This document shows, piece after piece, positions 10,111 to 20,031 of a stretch of DNA of 64,000 nucleotides; positions within the stretch are counted from its first letter, which is position 1, and every line of letters starts with the position of its first letter. The notes below the pieces were generated by a model. The model ran no database searches. It was not told where the DNA came from and worked only from the letters and a program-made list of their open reading frames with translations. This stretch comes from Photorhabdus akhurstii (GTDB taxonomy: Bacteria > Pseudomonadota > Gammaproteobacteria > Enterobacterales > Enterobacteriaceae). A program made the position numbers and the translations under genes. The stretch is from positions 124,001 to 188,000 of the forward strand of contig NZ_RCWE01000006.1 of NCBI RefSeq assembly GCF_018448925.1, read 5' to 3'.

Positions 10111-10974
10111 ATGATCCGTAGTATGACGGCTTTTGCACGGCGAGATATCAAAAGTGAATGGGGAAATGCGGCCTGGGAACTACGCTCCGTTAATCAGCGT
10201 TATTTAGAAACTTATATTCGCCTACCAGAACAATTCAGAAGTTTGGAGCCAGTGATCCGTGAACGTATTCGTTCCCGTCTGACTCGTGGAAAAGTTGAGT
10301 GCAACCTGCGTTTTGAACTAGATTCACGCGCTCAAGGCGAACTTATTCTGAATGAAACCTTAGCAAAGCAACTAGTCAATGCAGCGAACTGGGTCAAACA
10401 GCAGAGCAACGAAGGTGAAATCAACCCTGTTGATATTCTACGTTGGCCTGGCGTTATGGCAGCAGAAGAGCAAGACCTGGATGCTATCAGCACTCAATTA
10501 TTGCAAGAACTGGATACAGCACTGGATGCCTTTATTCAAAGCCGTGAAGCCGAAGGCAATGCACTCAAGATGATGATTGAACAACGTTTGGACGCAGTAA
10601 CCGAAGAAGTCAGTAAAGTTCGCCAACAAATGCCTGAAATCATGCAATGGCAACGGGAACGCCTGCAAACCAAACTGGAAGAAGCACAGGTACAGCTTGA
10701 AAATAACCGCCTTGAGCAAGAGTTGGTTTTATTGGCCCAACGTCTTGATGTGGCAGAAGAGTTAGATCGCCTCGATGCCCACGTCAAAGAAACCCGTAAT
10801 ATCCTGAAGAAAAAAGAAGCCGTCGGCCGCCGTCTGGATTTTATGATGCAGGAATTCAACCGCGAATCTAATACGCTTGCCTCTAAATCCATCAATGCCG
10901 ATATCACTAACTCCGCTATTGAATTGAAGGTATTAATTGAGCAGATGAGGGAGCAGATTCAGAATATTGAATAG
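10111..10974 (+). CDS. yicC: YicC family endoribonuclease
   Basis: A 287-residue protein that starts MIRSMTAFARRDIKSEWG and ends EQMREQIQNIE, collinear with E. coli YicC. The family is linked to RNA turnover and YicC has been described as an endoribonuclease acting on small RNAs; that is family knowledge. The middle is rich in charged helices (LEEAQVQLENNRLEQELV). The start was set at 10111 instead of the upstream in-frame TTG because the family N-terminus is MIRSM. It is divergent from rph, as in other enterobacteria, and followed by a hairpin terminator. Confidence 0.94.
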   Translation: MIRSMTAFARRDIKSEWGNAAWELRSVNQRYLETYIRLPEQFRSLEPVIRERIRSRLTRGKVECNLRFELDSRAQGELILNETLAKQLVNAANWVKQQSNEGEINPVDILRWPGVMAAEEQDLDAISTQLLQELDTALDAFIQSREAEGNALKMMIEQRLDAVTEEVSKVRQQMPEIMQWQRERLQTKLEEAQVQLENNRLEQELVLLAQRLDVAEELDRLDAHVKETRNILKKKEAVGRRLDFMMQEFNRESNTLASKSINADITNSAIELKVLIEQMREQIQNIE

Positions 10975-11013
10975 CGTTGCATAACTTCTCACAACATCTT
11001 ACCATCACCACTA

Positions 11014-11038
11014 AGTCCGCGTAATTGCGGACTCTTTT
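11014..11038 (+). terminator. Terminator after yicC
   Basis: AGTCCGC, loop GTAATT, GCGGACT, then CTTTT. It is 40 bases after the yicC stop and marks the left end of the core block before the accessory island. Confidence 0.78.
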
Positions 11039-11148
11039 AATACCACAAAGTCTCATACAATATCACTACAGAGCATGTTTACTGTTACATAATGAGTTTT
11101 ATGTACACATGGATTATGTACACAGCAAAGATATTATTGGGGTGAAGT

Positions 11149-12351
11149 ATGGCGAAATTAACGGATATACAGAGCAAAGCATGGATAAAATCAGGGGAAC
11201 GATTTGATAGCCGTTCTGATGGCAATAGCTTGTATTTATGCTTTCCCAAGAACTATACCATCCCATTCTGGTGTTTTCGCTGTCGGTTTGTTGGTAAACA
11301 GCGAGCAATGGTAATTGGCACCTATGCTGAACTTTCACTCGCTAAAACGCACGAAACTGCTAAAGCACTTTCAGCCCGAGTTGCATTAAGTTATGACGTG
11401 GCGGGCAAAAAGCAGGAGCACAAAACTGAAGCCATCAAAAAAATAGAAGAAGAAAAGAATGCGTTAAAGGTATCCAAGCTGGCACAAGAGTACTTTTAGA
11501 GTCAGATATTAGGTAACTGGAAACATCCCGATATCCTACGCCGCCGAATAGAAAAAGATATCAACCCCAACATTCGACATCTTAAAGTTGAGGACATTCG
11601 TCCTCCATCATGTTGACGAAATACTCCAGAAGATTATTGCTCGTAATGCCCCTACAGTTGCCAACGATGTCCTTCGTTGGACACAACGCATTTTCAACTA
11701 CGGCATCAAACGCCATATGCTAGAAACCAATCCAACAACTGCTTTTGAGATTGCGGACGCAGGCAGTAAAGAAAAATCCCGTGAGCACTGGTTGACCATT
11801 CAGGCCATGCATATTACTAAAGGGTTTTCCCGTCAAAACGAGCTGACAATGAAGCTACTGCTTGCACTCTGCTGTAGGAAAATGGAGTTGCGCGGCGCTC
11901 TGTGGGCTGAATTTGATTTAGATACTGCCATTTTTTACCCGCTGAACGGGTAAAAAATGGCGATGCTATTGATATTCCCTTGCCAGCCGTAACCGTTGAA
12001 TGACTTTTAGAACTACGCCAAATGTCCCTCAATAGCCAGTGGGTTTTACCAGCGCGTAAGATGCAACACAAGATGATCCCCCATATTCAGGAAAGCACTC
12101 TCCCCGAACACTATCCAAAGTGCGCGGTAATCGCCCTGACGTACCAAACTTTACTATCCATGATTTCCGCCGCACAGGACGCTCACATTTGGCCGCATTA
12201 GGAGTTGACCGTGGTCGCTGAACGTTGCTTAAGCCACCGTATCAAAGGTGTTGAAGGTATCTATAACCGTTATGAATACTTCAAGGAACGTAAAGCAGCC
12301 CTGGAACAATGGGTGGCGCTGTTGGTATCGCTGGAGCGTGGTGAAGTATAA
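11149..12351 (+). pseudogene. Degraded tyrosine recombinase (P4-type integrase)
   Basis: One integrase-like protein is spread over several frames. The N-terminal part (MAKLTDIQSKAWIKSGERFD to EEKNALKVSKLAQEYF) ends at an in-frame TAG at 11497. The frame continues with GNWKHPDILRRRIEKDI and then shifts near 11600 to a segment with RIFNYGIKRHML and CRKMELRGALWAEFD (first catalytic Arg). That stops at 11951, and shifted pieces near 12150-12351 hold HDFRRTGRSHLAALG (HxxR) and the Tyr region GIYNRYEYFKERKAALEQW. Every catalytic landmark is recognisable but no open frame spans them, so it is dead. It marks an old integrative element next to yicC. No tRNA gene is visible beside it. Confidence 0.85.
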
Positions 12352-12397
12352 TGTGATGCCGATAAAGCAAGCTATCATGTAAATAATACATGGCGGA

Positions 12398-13476
12398 TTC
12401 GACTACTAATAAGTGCAATTTTTCAGAAGGGCGGTCAGTTGCTATAGTAGGCATCTTTCCCACCACAGGAAAATGCACAATGACCTATATACAACTGACC
12501 GAAACAGAAAGATACCAGATTTCCAGTTTAAAAAAAGCAGGTTTTTCACAGCGTTTCATTGCTGAGTCACTTAATCGAAGCCCGTCGACCATCAGCAGAG
12601 AATTGAAGAGAAATCAAGAAGTTCAAACCTATTGCCCTGAACAGGCTCATTTGAAGGGATTAGCTCGTCGTCATTTTGCTAAAAAAGCCGTAAAAATAAC
12701 GCCGGAAGTCAAAAAATGGATAAAACGGTTAATTTGGCAAGATTTAAGTCCTGAACAGGTGGTTGATTATTTGAAGCGGCATAAAGGGATATTTTTGCAT
12801 CATGAGACGATTTATAGGCTGATTTATCAAGATAAAATAGAGGGGGGTGACTTATGGCAACATCTGCGAATTGCCAGAAAACCCTATCGTAAACGCTATG
12901 GTCGCTATGAAAAAAGAGGCAAAATTAAAAATCGAGTCAGTATTGATGAGCGCCCGGAATTCGTTGATAAAAAAGAACGTATTGGCGACTGGGAAGGTGA
13001 TACGATAATGGGGAAAGATAAAAAAAGTGTCTTATTAACCCTGGTTGACCGCAAAACGTTGTATACCATAATTGTTAAACTTGATAGCAAGCGGGCATGA
13101 GAAGTCGCAAAAGCGGTAGTGAAAGTATTATACCCGTTAAAACAAAGGGTTAAGACCATCACATTCGATAACGGTTTGGAATTCGCAGAGCATGAAATCA
13201 TGAGTAAAAAATTAGAAACCCAAATTTATTTTGCTCACCCTTACTCGCCTTGGGAAAGAGGGATAAATGAGAATATCAATGGACTCATCAGACAATACTT
13301 TCCAAAGGGAACGGATTTTAATGAAGTCTCTGATCAGGAAATAAATTTTGTGGTAAACCGATTAAATAATCGCCCCCGAAAAACACGGGGAGGGAAAACA
13401 CCGAATGAATTATTTAAAGGAATACGAACATGTTTACTTCCGGATTAACGATGTTGCACTTATTATGTGAATCCAA
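12398..13476 (+). mobile_element. IS30-family insertion sequence
   Basis: The transposase frame is bounded by imperfect inverted ends sharing TAATAAGTGCAA (left 12408-12419 and right complement near 13454-13465), each preceded by ATTC. The size of about 1.08 kb fits IS30. The exact ends and target duplication were not resolved by eye. It inserted immediately after the integrase remnant. Confidence 0.75.
12480..13448 (+). pseudogene. IS30-family transposase with in-frame TGA
   Basis: The protein starts MTYIQLTETERYQISSLKKA, with an N-terminal helix-turn-helix (FSQRFIAESLNRSPSTISRELKRN). The DDE domain follows: GDWEGDTIMGKDKKS, then TFDNGLEFAEH, then SPWERGINENINGLIR. All three acidic residues are present. 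One TGA at 13098-13100 (after DSKRA) splits it, and the same frame continues with EVAKAVVKVLYPLKQRVKTI. No other damage is seen, so this is a recent nonsense change (or a sequencing error). A UGA decoded as selenocysteine is unlikely because no SECIS-like hairpin follows. Confidence 0.88.
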
Positions 13477-13569
13477 GTCATTAATTTATAAGATAGTAGA
13501 TTCCACATAGCTAAACTGAAACAAACGTAATACTATATACCTATTGTCTATCAATGAGGTATAACTTCA

Positions 13570-15012
13570 ATGAGTGCACCGAAACTATTTATTTCATATA
13601 GTTGGTCGAGTATTGATCACGAACAATGGGTCATGGATCTCGCTACAGAACTACGGGAATCTGGGGTTGATGTCATTTTAGATAAATGGGATCTAAAAGA
13701 AGGTCATGACACCATTTCATTCATGGAGCAAATGGTAACAAATCCTGAAGTCAATAAAGTTGCCATTATATCGGATAAGTTTTATGCAGAGAAAGCGAAC
13801 GGACGTTCAGGTGGCGTAGGTACTGAAACACAAATTATTTCTAAAGAGGTATATGAGAAACAAAAGCAAGAAAAATTTGTTGCCGTCTTACCACCAGAAA
13901 AAGATTGCAATGGAAAGCCATATCTACCAGTCTACTATAGTTCAAGAATGTATATCGATTTAAGTAAACCAGATCGATATGTTGAAAATTTCGAAAAGTT
14001 ACTTCGATGGGTATTTGATAAACCGCTATATGTAAAACCTGAACTAGGCAAGAAACCCAATTTTCTTTCTGATGAGCCTCAAATTAGTTTAGGAACTACG
14101 GCATTATATAAACGATGTATCGATGCAATAAGAAATGATAGATCTTACGCGTATGGTGCATTTGATGAATATTGCTCATATTTTTCCTCTAACTTAGAAC
14201 GCTTTAGAATATCCGATTATGAAGGTGACTACGACGGACATCTAATTAACAACATCGAATCATTTAAACCTTATCGCAATGAAATTATTCAGTTGTTTAT
14301 ATGTATAGCTCAGTATTCTGCTACAGAACAGTTTTCGTTAAGAATACATCGATTTTTTGAAAGCCTAATTTATTACAAAAAAAGGCCAGAAAATATGAAT
14401 CAATGTACAAAGTACGATTTTGATAATTTCAAATTTATCATTCATGAACTTTTTATCTATTGTCTTGCAATATTTATAAAATATGAAAAATTCTCTGTTG
14501 CCAATGTTTTATTGGAACAACAATATTTTATTGCAGAAAATGGATTCTCTGAAAAAAATAAGTTATCAACTTTTAGTGTTTTCAGGGAGCATCTGGATTC
14601 TCTTAGACATAGGAATCAACGGTTAGGATTACGTAGATTATCTATACGGGCTGACATTTTAAAGGAACGATGCTCTGGTATTGGCATTGAATTCAGACAG
14701 TTAATGCAAGCTGATTTTATTGCATTTATTAGAGATGATCTTCAATCTGAAAGCATATACGATAGAAATTGGTATCCTGAATTATTATTGTATCTTGGAC
14801 ATTTCGAAAGCGCATTCGAAGTGTTTTCTAGATCTGTATCGAAAAAATATTTTAATAGAGCAAAAATACTACTTGGTATCGATAGAAAAGAAGATCTTCA
14901 AATATTATTAAAAAAATATGACAATAGTGAATTTAAAGTGCCTAGTTGGGACTGTCAGAGTTTTACGCCCAGAAAACTACTAAATTATGAACTATTAGCT
15001 ACTAAGCCTTGA
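13570..15012 (+). CDS. SEFIR/TIR-like domain protein
   Basis: A 480-residue protein. Residues about 1-165 form a SEFIR-type (TIR-related) domain: KLFISYSWSSIDHEQWV at the start, DVILDKWDLKEGHD (residues 34-47), then DKFYAEKANGRSGGVGTETQ with Glu86 at the place where NAD-cleaving TIR proteins often carry the catalytic Glu. The remaining 300 residues look mostly helical and are not recognised. No signal peptide or membrane segment is visible. Bacterial TIR/SEFIR proteins often act in anti-phage or conflict systems. Its place behind an integrase relic and an IS30 supports that, but no partner gene is seen. Enzymatic activity is not proven. Confidence 0.8.
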   Translation: MSAPKLFISYSWSSIDHEQWVMDLATELRESGVDVILDKWDLKEGHDTISFMEQMVTNPEVNKVAIISDKFYAEKANGRSGGVGTETQIISKEVYEKQKQEKFVAVLPPEKDCNGKPYLPVYYSSRMYIDLSKPDRYVENFEKLLRWVFDKPLYVKPELGKKPNFLSDEPQISLGTTALYKRCIDAIRNDRSYAYGAFDEYCSYFSSNLERFRISDYEGDYDGHLINNIESFKPYRNEIIQLFICIAQYSATEQFSLRIHRFFESLIYYKKRPENMNQCTKYDFDNFKFIIHELFIYCLAIFIKYEKFSVANVLLEQQYFIAENGFSEKNKLSTFSVFREHLDSLRHRNQRLGLRRLSIRADILKERCSGIGIEFRQLMQADFIAFIRDDLQSESIYDRNWYPELLLYLGHFESAFEVFSRSVSKKYFNRAKILLGIDRKEDLQILLKKYDNSEFKVPSWDCQSFTPRKLLNYELLATKP

Positions 15013-15263
15013 TTGTTATCAAAACTGGAGTATTTGAATTTCAACTGCCTCAGTTTTATTTTTCCATGGTACTAAGTAGTAAAAACATTATGAATATGTG
15101 CATCTTTTGGATGCAGTTCAGAAAAGATGATCCTGTTCCGAGCAATATTCTTTTACTTCCTGATTTCTTTTCAACTCCCAGCTAACGGTTGATGGGCTTT
15201 AATTGAGTGATTGAGCAATGAAACGTTATTAAAAATTGTACTTATTAGTCTAATCCTCCTCTA

Positions 15264-16376
15264 TTAGCCATTTACATAATGCGTAAAACCATTGTTGTCT
15301 TGCGTCATCAAACGCATCAACTTTGGATGGATAAACAGTTTCTCTTTACCAACAACTTTCTCTTGTAATACCCCGATGTCGACCAACTGTTTTAAATAGA
15401 CGGAAGCAGTTTGACGTTTAGCAATATCACATTCAACCAAATTGGTAATACGGCAATAAGGTTGTTCAAATATCACCTGCACCAGCTCATGGCTGTAAAT
15501 CTTAGGTAGGCTTTGTTTGATATACTCGCTGGTATGTTCAATCAGTTCTCTTACCGCAGCAATTTTATCCGTAGTCCATTTAGCGGTTTGCTCTACTGCG
15601 GTTAACATATAGATGACCCACTCTTCCCATTTACCAGCGGCAGTGACTTGAGTGAGCAACCGATAATAATCACTCTTATGTTGTACGATGTAACGACTTA
15701 AATAGAGAATTGGCAGCGTCAAAAGCTGTTGTTCAATAAGATAGAGAATATTAATGATACGGCCAGTACGTCCATTACCATCAGTAAACGGATGAATAGC
15801 TTCAAACTGGTAGTGAGCAATGGCCATTTTGATTAATGGATCGATTCCATCTTCTGCATGAAGAAATTGTTCCCAATTGCTGAGTAAATCACGTATCTGA
15901 GATTCCCCTTCTGGCGGTGTATAAATAATTTCACCCGTTGCCTGATTACTAAGCGTTGTACCGGGAACTTTGCGAATATTCATATCAACAGCTTTTAGTC
16001 GGCTACAAACTTCAATAGCTGTATTGGTGCATAATGGCCGCCGAGTTAATTGTATAAACCCTTCATAAAGTGCGGTGCGGTAGCGTAGTGCTTCTTTCGT
16101 TGCAGGATCAGCCAGACTGTCTTCTTGTGCATATTGGAACAGTTTGTCTGAAGTAGTAACAATATTTTCGATTTCTGAGCTGTCTTTTGCTTCCAGCAAT
16201 GGCAACAAGTTAATGAGTAACCCCTGATTAGGCAACAATTCACCAGCTTGCTTAAGCGCAGCCAGTGCAGCTCTGGCAGGTATACAGGCTTTTAGTACCG
16301 CAATGGACTCCATCACCTTTATGGCTGGCGGCAATAAGGGAATAGCATTAAAAGGCGCATCGGGCTGCCATGTCAT
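15264..16376 (-). CDS. Fic family protein with internal inhibitory motif
   Basis: A 370-residue Fic protein from the start [17 protein letters not shown], preceded by AGGAAATATAAAC, a good ribosome site. The core motif [12 protein letters not shown] is at residues 195-206, with the catalytic His and anion-hole residues intact. An N-terminal S-x-x-x-E-N motif (DSSEIENI, residues 65-72) matches the autoinhibitory helix of class II Fic proteins. The C-terminal 100 residues include a winged-helix-like segment ([20 protein letters not shown]), common in Fic proteins of this size. The family usually transfers AMP to target hydroxyls. The target is unknown. The upstream DNA holds an unusual operator-like array. 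Confidence 0.92.
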   Translation of the reverse strand: MTWQPDAPFNAIPLLPPAIKVMESIAVLKACIPARAALAALKQAGELLPNQGLLINLLPLLEAKDSSEIENIVTTSDKLFQYAQEDSLADPATKEALRYRTALYEGFIQLTRRPLCTNTAIEVCSRLKAVDMNIRKVPGTTLSNQATGEIIYTPPEGESQIRDLLSNWEQFLHAEDGIDPLIKMAIAHYQFEAIHPFTDGNGRTGRIINILYLIEQQLLTLPILYLSRYIVQHKSDYYRLLTQVTAAGKWEEWVIYMLTAVEQTAKWTTDKIAAVRELIEHTSEYIKQSLPKIYSHELVQVIFEQPYCRITNLVECDIAKRQTASVYLKQLVDIGVLQEKVVGKEKLFIHPKLMRLMTQDNNGFTHYVNG

Positions 16377-16396
16377 GTTTATATTTCCTATTTTTT

Positions 16397-16562
16397 TCGA
16401 CACGTTGCGAGTATATGTTGACGGCATCGACACGTGAAGATCTCATGTCGATAAAATCGAAAAATTTCGACACGTTTTGGCGATATGTCGATCATGTCGA
16501 CATATGGAAATCGTGCGTCGAAAAGGCAAAAAATATCGACGTGTTATCAACAAGCGTCGATA
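16397..16562 (-). promoter_or_regulatory. Fic promoter region with TCGACACGT motif array
   Basis: The minus-strand promoter is TTCACG (16433-16438), a 17-base spacer, then TATACT (16410-16415), placed for a start near 16402. The sequence TCGACACGT occurs exactly three times (16397, 16427, 16467), spaced 30 and 40 bases. About eight more TCGA-centred matches (TGTCGA at 16446, 16486 and 16495; CGTCGA at 16516; TATCGAC at 16534; CGTCGA at 16555) fill the stretch. Two boxes overlap the -35 edge and the transcription start. This looks like an array for a dedicated DNA-binding protein, possibly Fic itself through its winged-helix part. That is inference. Confidence 0.6.
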
Positions 16563-16594
16563 TCATAATCCATCCCTCACACCATAAAACAGAA

Positions 16595-18016
16595 CTACTC
16601 AGCCACCAACCTAATCTTCGCCGCTCTCCACGCGGTAAACAGCGCCAGCAAGGGTGCAATAGCAAATAGCAGGAATAACCAGTATGCAGCGGAAGCTGTC
16701 CCCATTACACCGCCCGGTTCATTAAATCCTGAAAGGTTCACCACCATTCCCGCCAACGCAGCTCCAAAAGCAGTAGCGAATAGCTGCACAGTTGTAATTG
16801 AAGCGCCAGCAATATCTTTATCTCTATCTGACGAGACCTGCAATATGCGAGTGAGCAAATGGGGCCAGCCAAAACCGATACCAAATCCCACCAAAGTCAG
16901 TGCAATCACAATGGGTGTCATCACTTGCCAATGTCCAACTGAGGGCTGTGATAATATCAATGACAATATCAGCATACCGATTAATACCAATATCGGCCCA
17001 ATGATAATTGCCCGGCGAATACCCGCTCCACGCCAACCGGCGCTGATTATCTCCGCAATTGTCCAACCGGCTGCCATTGCCGCAGCCATATAACCAGAAA
17101 TTAGCGGTGACTGACCATGCAATATTTGCAGGAAATACGGAACAAACACTTCGCTAGTCATGCCGACCACCAATAATGAAATTGTGGCAAATAACACAGC
17201 ATGAGGTGATCCCCAATGCAATGCGCCATGAGGCAATAGGCGTATGACAGAACGCCGTTCATGACAAATTAGCAATATTATTAATACTAATGCCAGCATA
17301 ATGCCTGCAAAATTCAGCTTCACACTTTCGGATACACTACCAGCAGAAACCATCAATACAGCTCCTGCCAATAAAACTAGCTGTACCAACGGTAACGCTG
17401 TTTTATTCCGCTCCTGAAGTTTACCTTTTGGCAAAGTTAAACAAGTGAAAACCGCATACAGCAACATTATTGGCAGCATGATGCCAAAAGCATAACGCCA
17501 GGCATGCATCTCAGCAAAAACACCACCTACAGCAGGGCCAACTAACGTCGCAACTCCCCACATACCGGATATCAGAGCCATCGCCCGCGGCCAAAGCGCC
17601 TGTTCAAATACCAGATTGATCATGGCATAGGAGAGTGCAAACAGCAGTCCACCGCCAAAGCCTTGAACAGTTCGCCCAATAAGCATCACCGCCATTGTTG
17701 GGGCAAGTGCACATAACAAGCTGCCAAAGAAGAACAGCAACGCAGCAACCAGATAGGCATTACGTGCCCCCTGTGCATTAAGCAGACATGCAGATAATAC
17801 TGAACCAATAATAGAAGCAACGACGAACAAAGTCGTATTCCAAGCATAAAGGTTCAAGCCCCCAATATCCTGTACAACCGAAGGTAAGATAGTGGTGGCA
17901 ATTAAGATATTAATCGCATGTAACGCAACGCCTAGCGATAAAACCAAGGCGCTGGCCGCATTTTTACCGGAGAACAAATCGCTCCAGCGGCTTTCATCAT
18001 TTGTTATCACAGTCAT
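16595..18016 (-). CDS. MFS drug transporter, DHA2 type
   Basis: A 473-residue polytopic inner-membrane protein with about 14 hydrophobic segments, the length and pattern of the DHA2/EmrB-QacA group. Landmarks are LLNAQGARNAYLVAALLFFFGS (loop 2-3), GRTVQGFGGGLLFALSY and MWGVATLVGPAVGGVF, the antiporter motif C region. It most likely exports small molecules with a proton gradient. It is divergent from the SufR-like regulator at 18105 with an 88-base gap, so that protein is the natural candidate to control it. The substrate is unknown. Confidence 0.85.
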   Translation of the reverse strand: MTVITNDESRWSDLFSGKNAASALVLSLGVALHAINILIATTILPSVVQDIGGLNLYAWNTTLFVVASIIGSVLSACLLNAQGARNAYLVAALLFFFGSLLCALAPTMAVMLIGRTVQGFGGGLLFALSYAMINLVFEQALWPRAMALISGMWGVATLVGPAVGGVFAEMHAWRYAFGIMLPIMLLYAVFTCLTLPKGKLQERNKTALPLVQLVLLAGAVLMVSAGSVSESVKLNFAGIMLALVLIILLICHERRSVIRLLPHGALHWGSPHAVLFATISLLVVGMTSEVFVPYFLQILHGQSPLISGYMAAAMAAGWTIAEIISAGWRGAGIRRAIIIGPILVLIGMLILSLILSQPSVGHWQVMTPIVIALTLVGFGIGFGWPHLLTRILQVSSDRDKDIAGASITTVQLFATAFGAALAGMVVNLSGFNEPGGVMGTASAAYWLFLLFAIAPLLALFTAWRAAKIRLVAE

Positions 18017-18104
18017 TATCCTGCATTAGCATTGAGTTAATATGAGTCTTACGTTAAATTAAACAAGAATTATCTTGGAATAAATTAAGGTGAGGAAAGG
18101 GATT

Positions 18105-18770
18105 ATGTCAAGAAAAAGCTTTGAAAATAGCACAAATATAACCCAATCAGTAGGTGAAAGGTTACTGATGTTATTGAAAACCCGTGGTCCTCAACAAGCT
18201 TCCGACGCCGGAAAAATACTAGGCACAACCGGGGAAGCTGCCCGGCAACAATTTGTGAAGTTAGCTAAGGAAGGGCTAGTGGAAGCTATTGCAGAAGCAC
18301 GAGGCGTTGGTCGTCCAATACAACTTTGGCACCTGACAGCCGCAGGTCATAATCATTTCCCAGATGCACATGCTGAATTGACGGTACAATTACTCGACAC
18401 TATTCGCAAACAGTTAGGTGAGAAAGCAGTAGATCTATTAATTGATACCCGCGAGCAGGAAACCCGTATCAATTATCAGCAAGCAATGAATGGCGCAGCC
18501 AGTCTACAAGAGCGAGTCGAACGGCTGGTTGCCATACGATGCCGTGAAGGTTACATGGCTCAGTGGTCATCTACCGAAGATGGCGCCATTTTGCTGGTAG
18601 AAAATCATTGCCCAATTTGTGCTGCCGCCACCGCTTGCCAAGGCTTTTGCCGCGCTGAACTCAACGTATTTCGGGATATACTCCAGGCTCAGGTAGAACG
18701 CGTGGAGTATATGCTCACCAATTCACGGCGCTGCGCTTATCGCATAACTGGCAACATTAAGCCTGATTAA
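18105..18770 (+). CDS. SufR-like winged-helix regulator with C-terminal cysteine cluster
   Basis: A 221-residue protein from the ATG at 18105, preceded by GGAAAGG. The winged helix is GPQQASDAGKILGTTGEAARQQFVKL with a GVGRP wing. The C-terminal part carries NHCPICAAATACQGFCRAEL (Cys169, 172, 178, 182), close to the cysteine motif that binds an Fe-S cluster in SufR and related DeoR-like regulators. Cluster binding, redox or iron sensing are family-based inferences. An upstream GTG at 18090 is possible but less likely. It is divergent from a DHA2 exporter and its end overlaps by 4 bases that of a convergent second MFS gene. Confidence 0.85.
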   Translation: MSRKSFENSTNITQSVGERLLMLLKTRGPQQASDAGKILGTTGEAARQQFVKLAKEGLVEAIAEARGVGRPIQLWHLTAAGHNHFPDAHAELTVQLLDTIRKQLGEKAVDLLIDTREQETRINYQQAMNGAASLQERVERLVAIRCREGYMAQWSSTEDGAILLVENHCPICAAATACQGFCRAELNVFRDILQAQVERVEYMLTNSRRCAYRITGNIKPD

Positions 18771-19984
18771 ATTGCTCTGCTACTTTCTCGGCTGTCTTCT
18801 CCGTTAAACATAAAAAACAGTGCGCCAGTCAGTAATATCAACCCGCCAGATATCATTAAAAGAGATTGAATACTAATATAGTCAGCAATTGGACCAAACA
18901 GCACCATACCCAATGGCAGAGAGCAGGACAGAGCAATTTGAACTAAACTAAATACCCTACCCATCATTTCAGGTTCTATTCTTTCCTGAAAAACCGCTGT
19001 TATCGGTGCGTTAAAACAAGGTGTTACCACACCTAAAAAGACATTGAGTACGAGATAAAGTGGGAACCAATAGGCATTACCAAGAGCGACCATAAATATA
19101 CCAAAAAATGCGCAAGCTACCGCCGTTATACGCATTTTATTTTTATATTCACTCCAGAAAGAGATCAGCAATCCCCCCAAAACCGCGCCAGCACTAAATG
19201 TCATTTCATTAACGGCTAAACGCCACGGCTCTTCTCCAAATGTCCGATTAACTAATAAAGGCGTCAAAAATGCAGCCGGACTAATCAGAAAGCAGACACA
19301 AATCAGAAAAATCAAAAGATTTCTGATCAATTTATTCTCTTGCAGATAACGGAAGCCCGCTAAAATCGCCTGAAATTTATTATCCGGTATGGAATCAGAA
19401 GCAATTTTAGGAATAGGAATAAACGCAACAATACTGATGCCGATAATGGCAGTCGTTACGTCCACCAAAAAAATATTTTCAATTGAAGTTTGAGAATATA
19501 AAAAGCCGCCAATAGCAGGAGATGCCAACATCATCAGTGAAGTCAGAGACGTATTAATACCATTGACCCGCAATAATTTCTCTTTCGGCACAAGTTGCGG
19601 AATAATAGCACTAACAGCCGGCATCTGGATGCCCGTCCCGAATGAGCGGACAATCAACGCGACAAATAACAACTCAATGCTCTTAAATCCGAGCATAAAA
19701 GAGATAGCTAAACCAAGAGTGACTAATGCAATTGCTGCATCAGAGGCAATACTGAGCAACTTACGGCTATAAGTATCCGCCCAGACACCAGCAAATAAGG
19801 AGATCAATACCTGAGGAAGAAATGCACAGAGTACCGAAATAGCCAACATTTCTCCCGATGACGTATTTAAGGTGATATACCAGACGATAGAGAACTGGAC
19901 AATGGAAGACCCCAGTAGAGAAATGGTTTGAGCTGATAAAAATAAAGCCGTTTTACTTTTCCAACCTGGAAGTAATGCACTCAT
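18767..19984 (-). CDS. MFS transporter, MefE/EntS type
   Basis: A 405-residue polytopic inner-membrane protein with about 12 hydrophobic segments. It starts MSALLPGWKSKTALFLSAQTISLLGSSIVQFSI. The loop motif GVWADTYSRKLLSIASDAAIAL and the internal ERIEPEMMGRVFSL are typical of the MFS_3 group (macrolide efflux and enterobactin export EntS). It probably exports a hydrophobic compound or siderophore. No siderophore genes lie beside it, so the substrate is open. It converges with the regulator gene. Confidence 0.85.
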   Translation of the reverse strand: MSALLPGWKSKTALFLSAQTISLLGSSIVQFSIVWYITLNTSSGEMLAISVLCAFLPQVLISLFAGVWADTYSRKLLSIASDAAIALVTLGLAISFMLGFKSIELLFVALIVRSFGTGIQMPAVSAIIPQLVPKEKLLRVNGINTSLTSLMMLASPAIGGFLYSQTSIENIFLVDVTTAIIGISIVAFIPIPKIASDSIPDNKFQAILAGFRYLQENKLIRNLLIFLICVCFLISPAAFLTPLLVNRTFGEEPWRLAVNEMTFSAGAVLGGLLISFWSEYKNKMRITAVACAFFGIFMVALGNAYWFPLYLVLNVFLGVVTPCFNAPITAVFQERIEPEMMGRVFSLVQIALSCSLPLGMVLFGPIADYISIQSLLMISGGLILLTGALFFMFNGEDSRESSRAI

Positions 19985-20031
19985 TTTAACTATGCCCCTT
20001 AAAGCCTAGGAGGCGTAGTGTCTGGAAATAA

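Noticed and set aside
13098-13100. TGA in the IS30 transposase as a selenocysteine codon
   Set aside because: No SECIS-like hairpin follows, and the residue lies in a normal transposase linker where relatives use ordinary residues.
16370-16669. Plus-strand 99-codon frame over the TCGA array
   Set aside because: It runs antisense over the ends of two real genes, has no recognisable protein features, and its sequence is explained by the repeated motifs.
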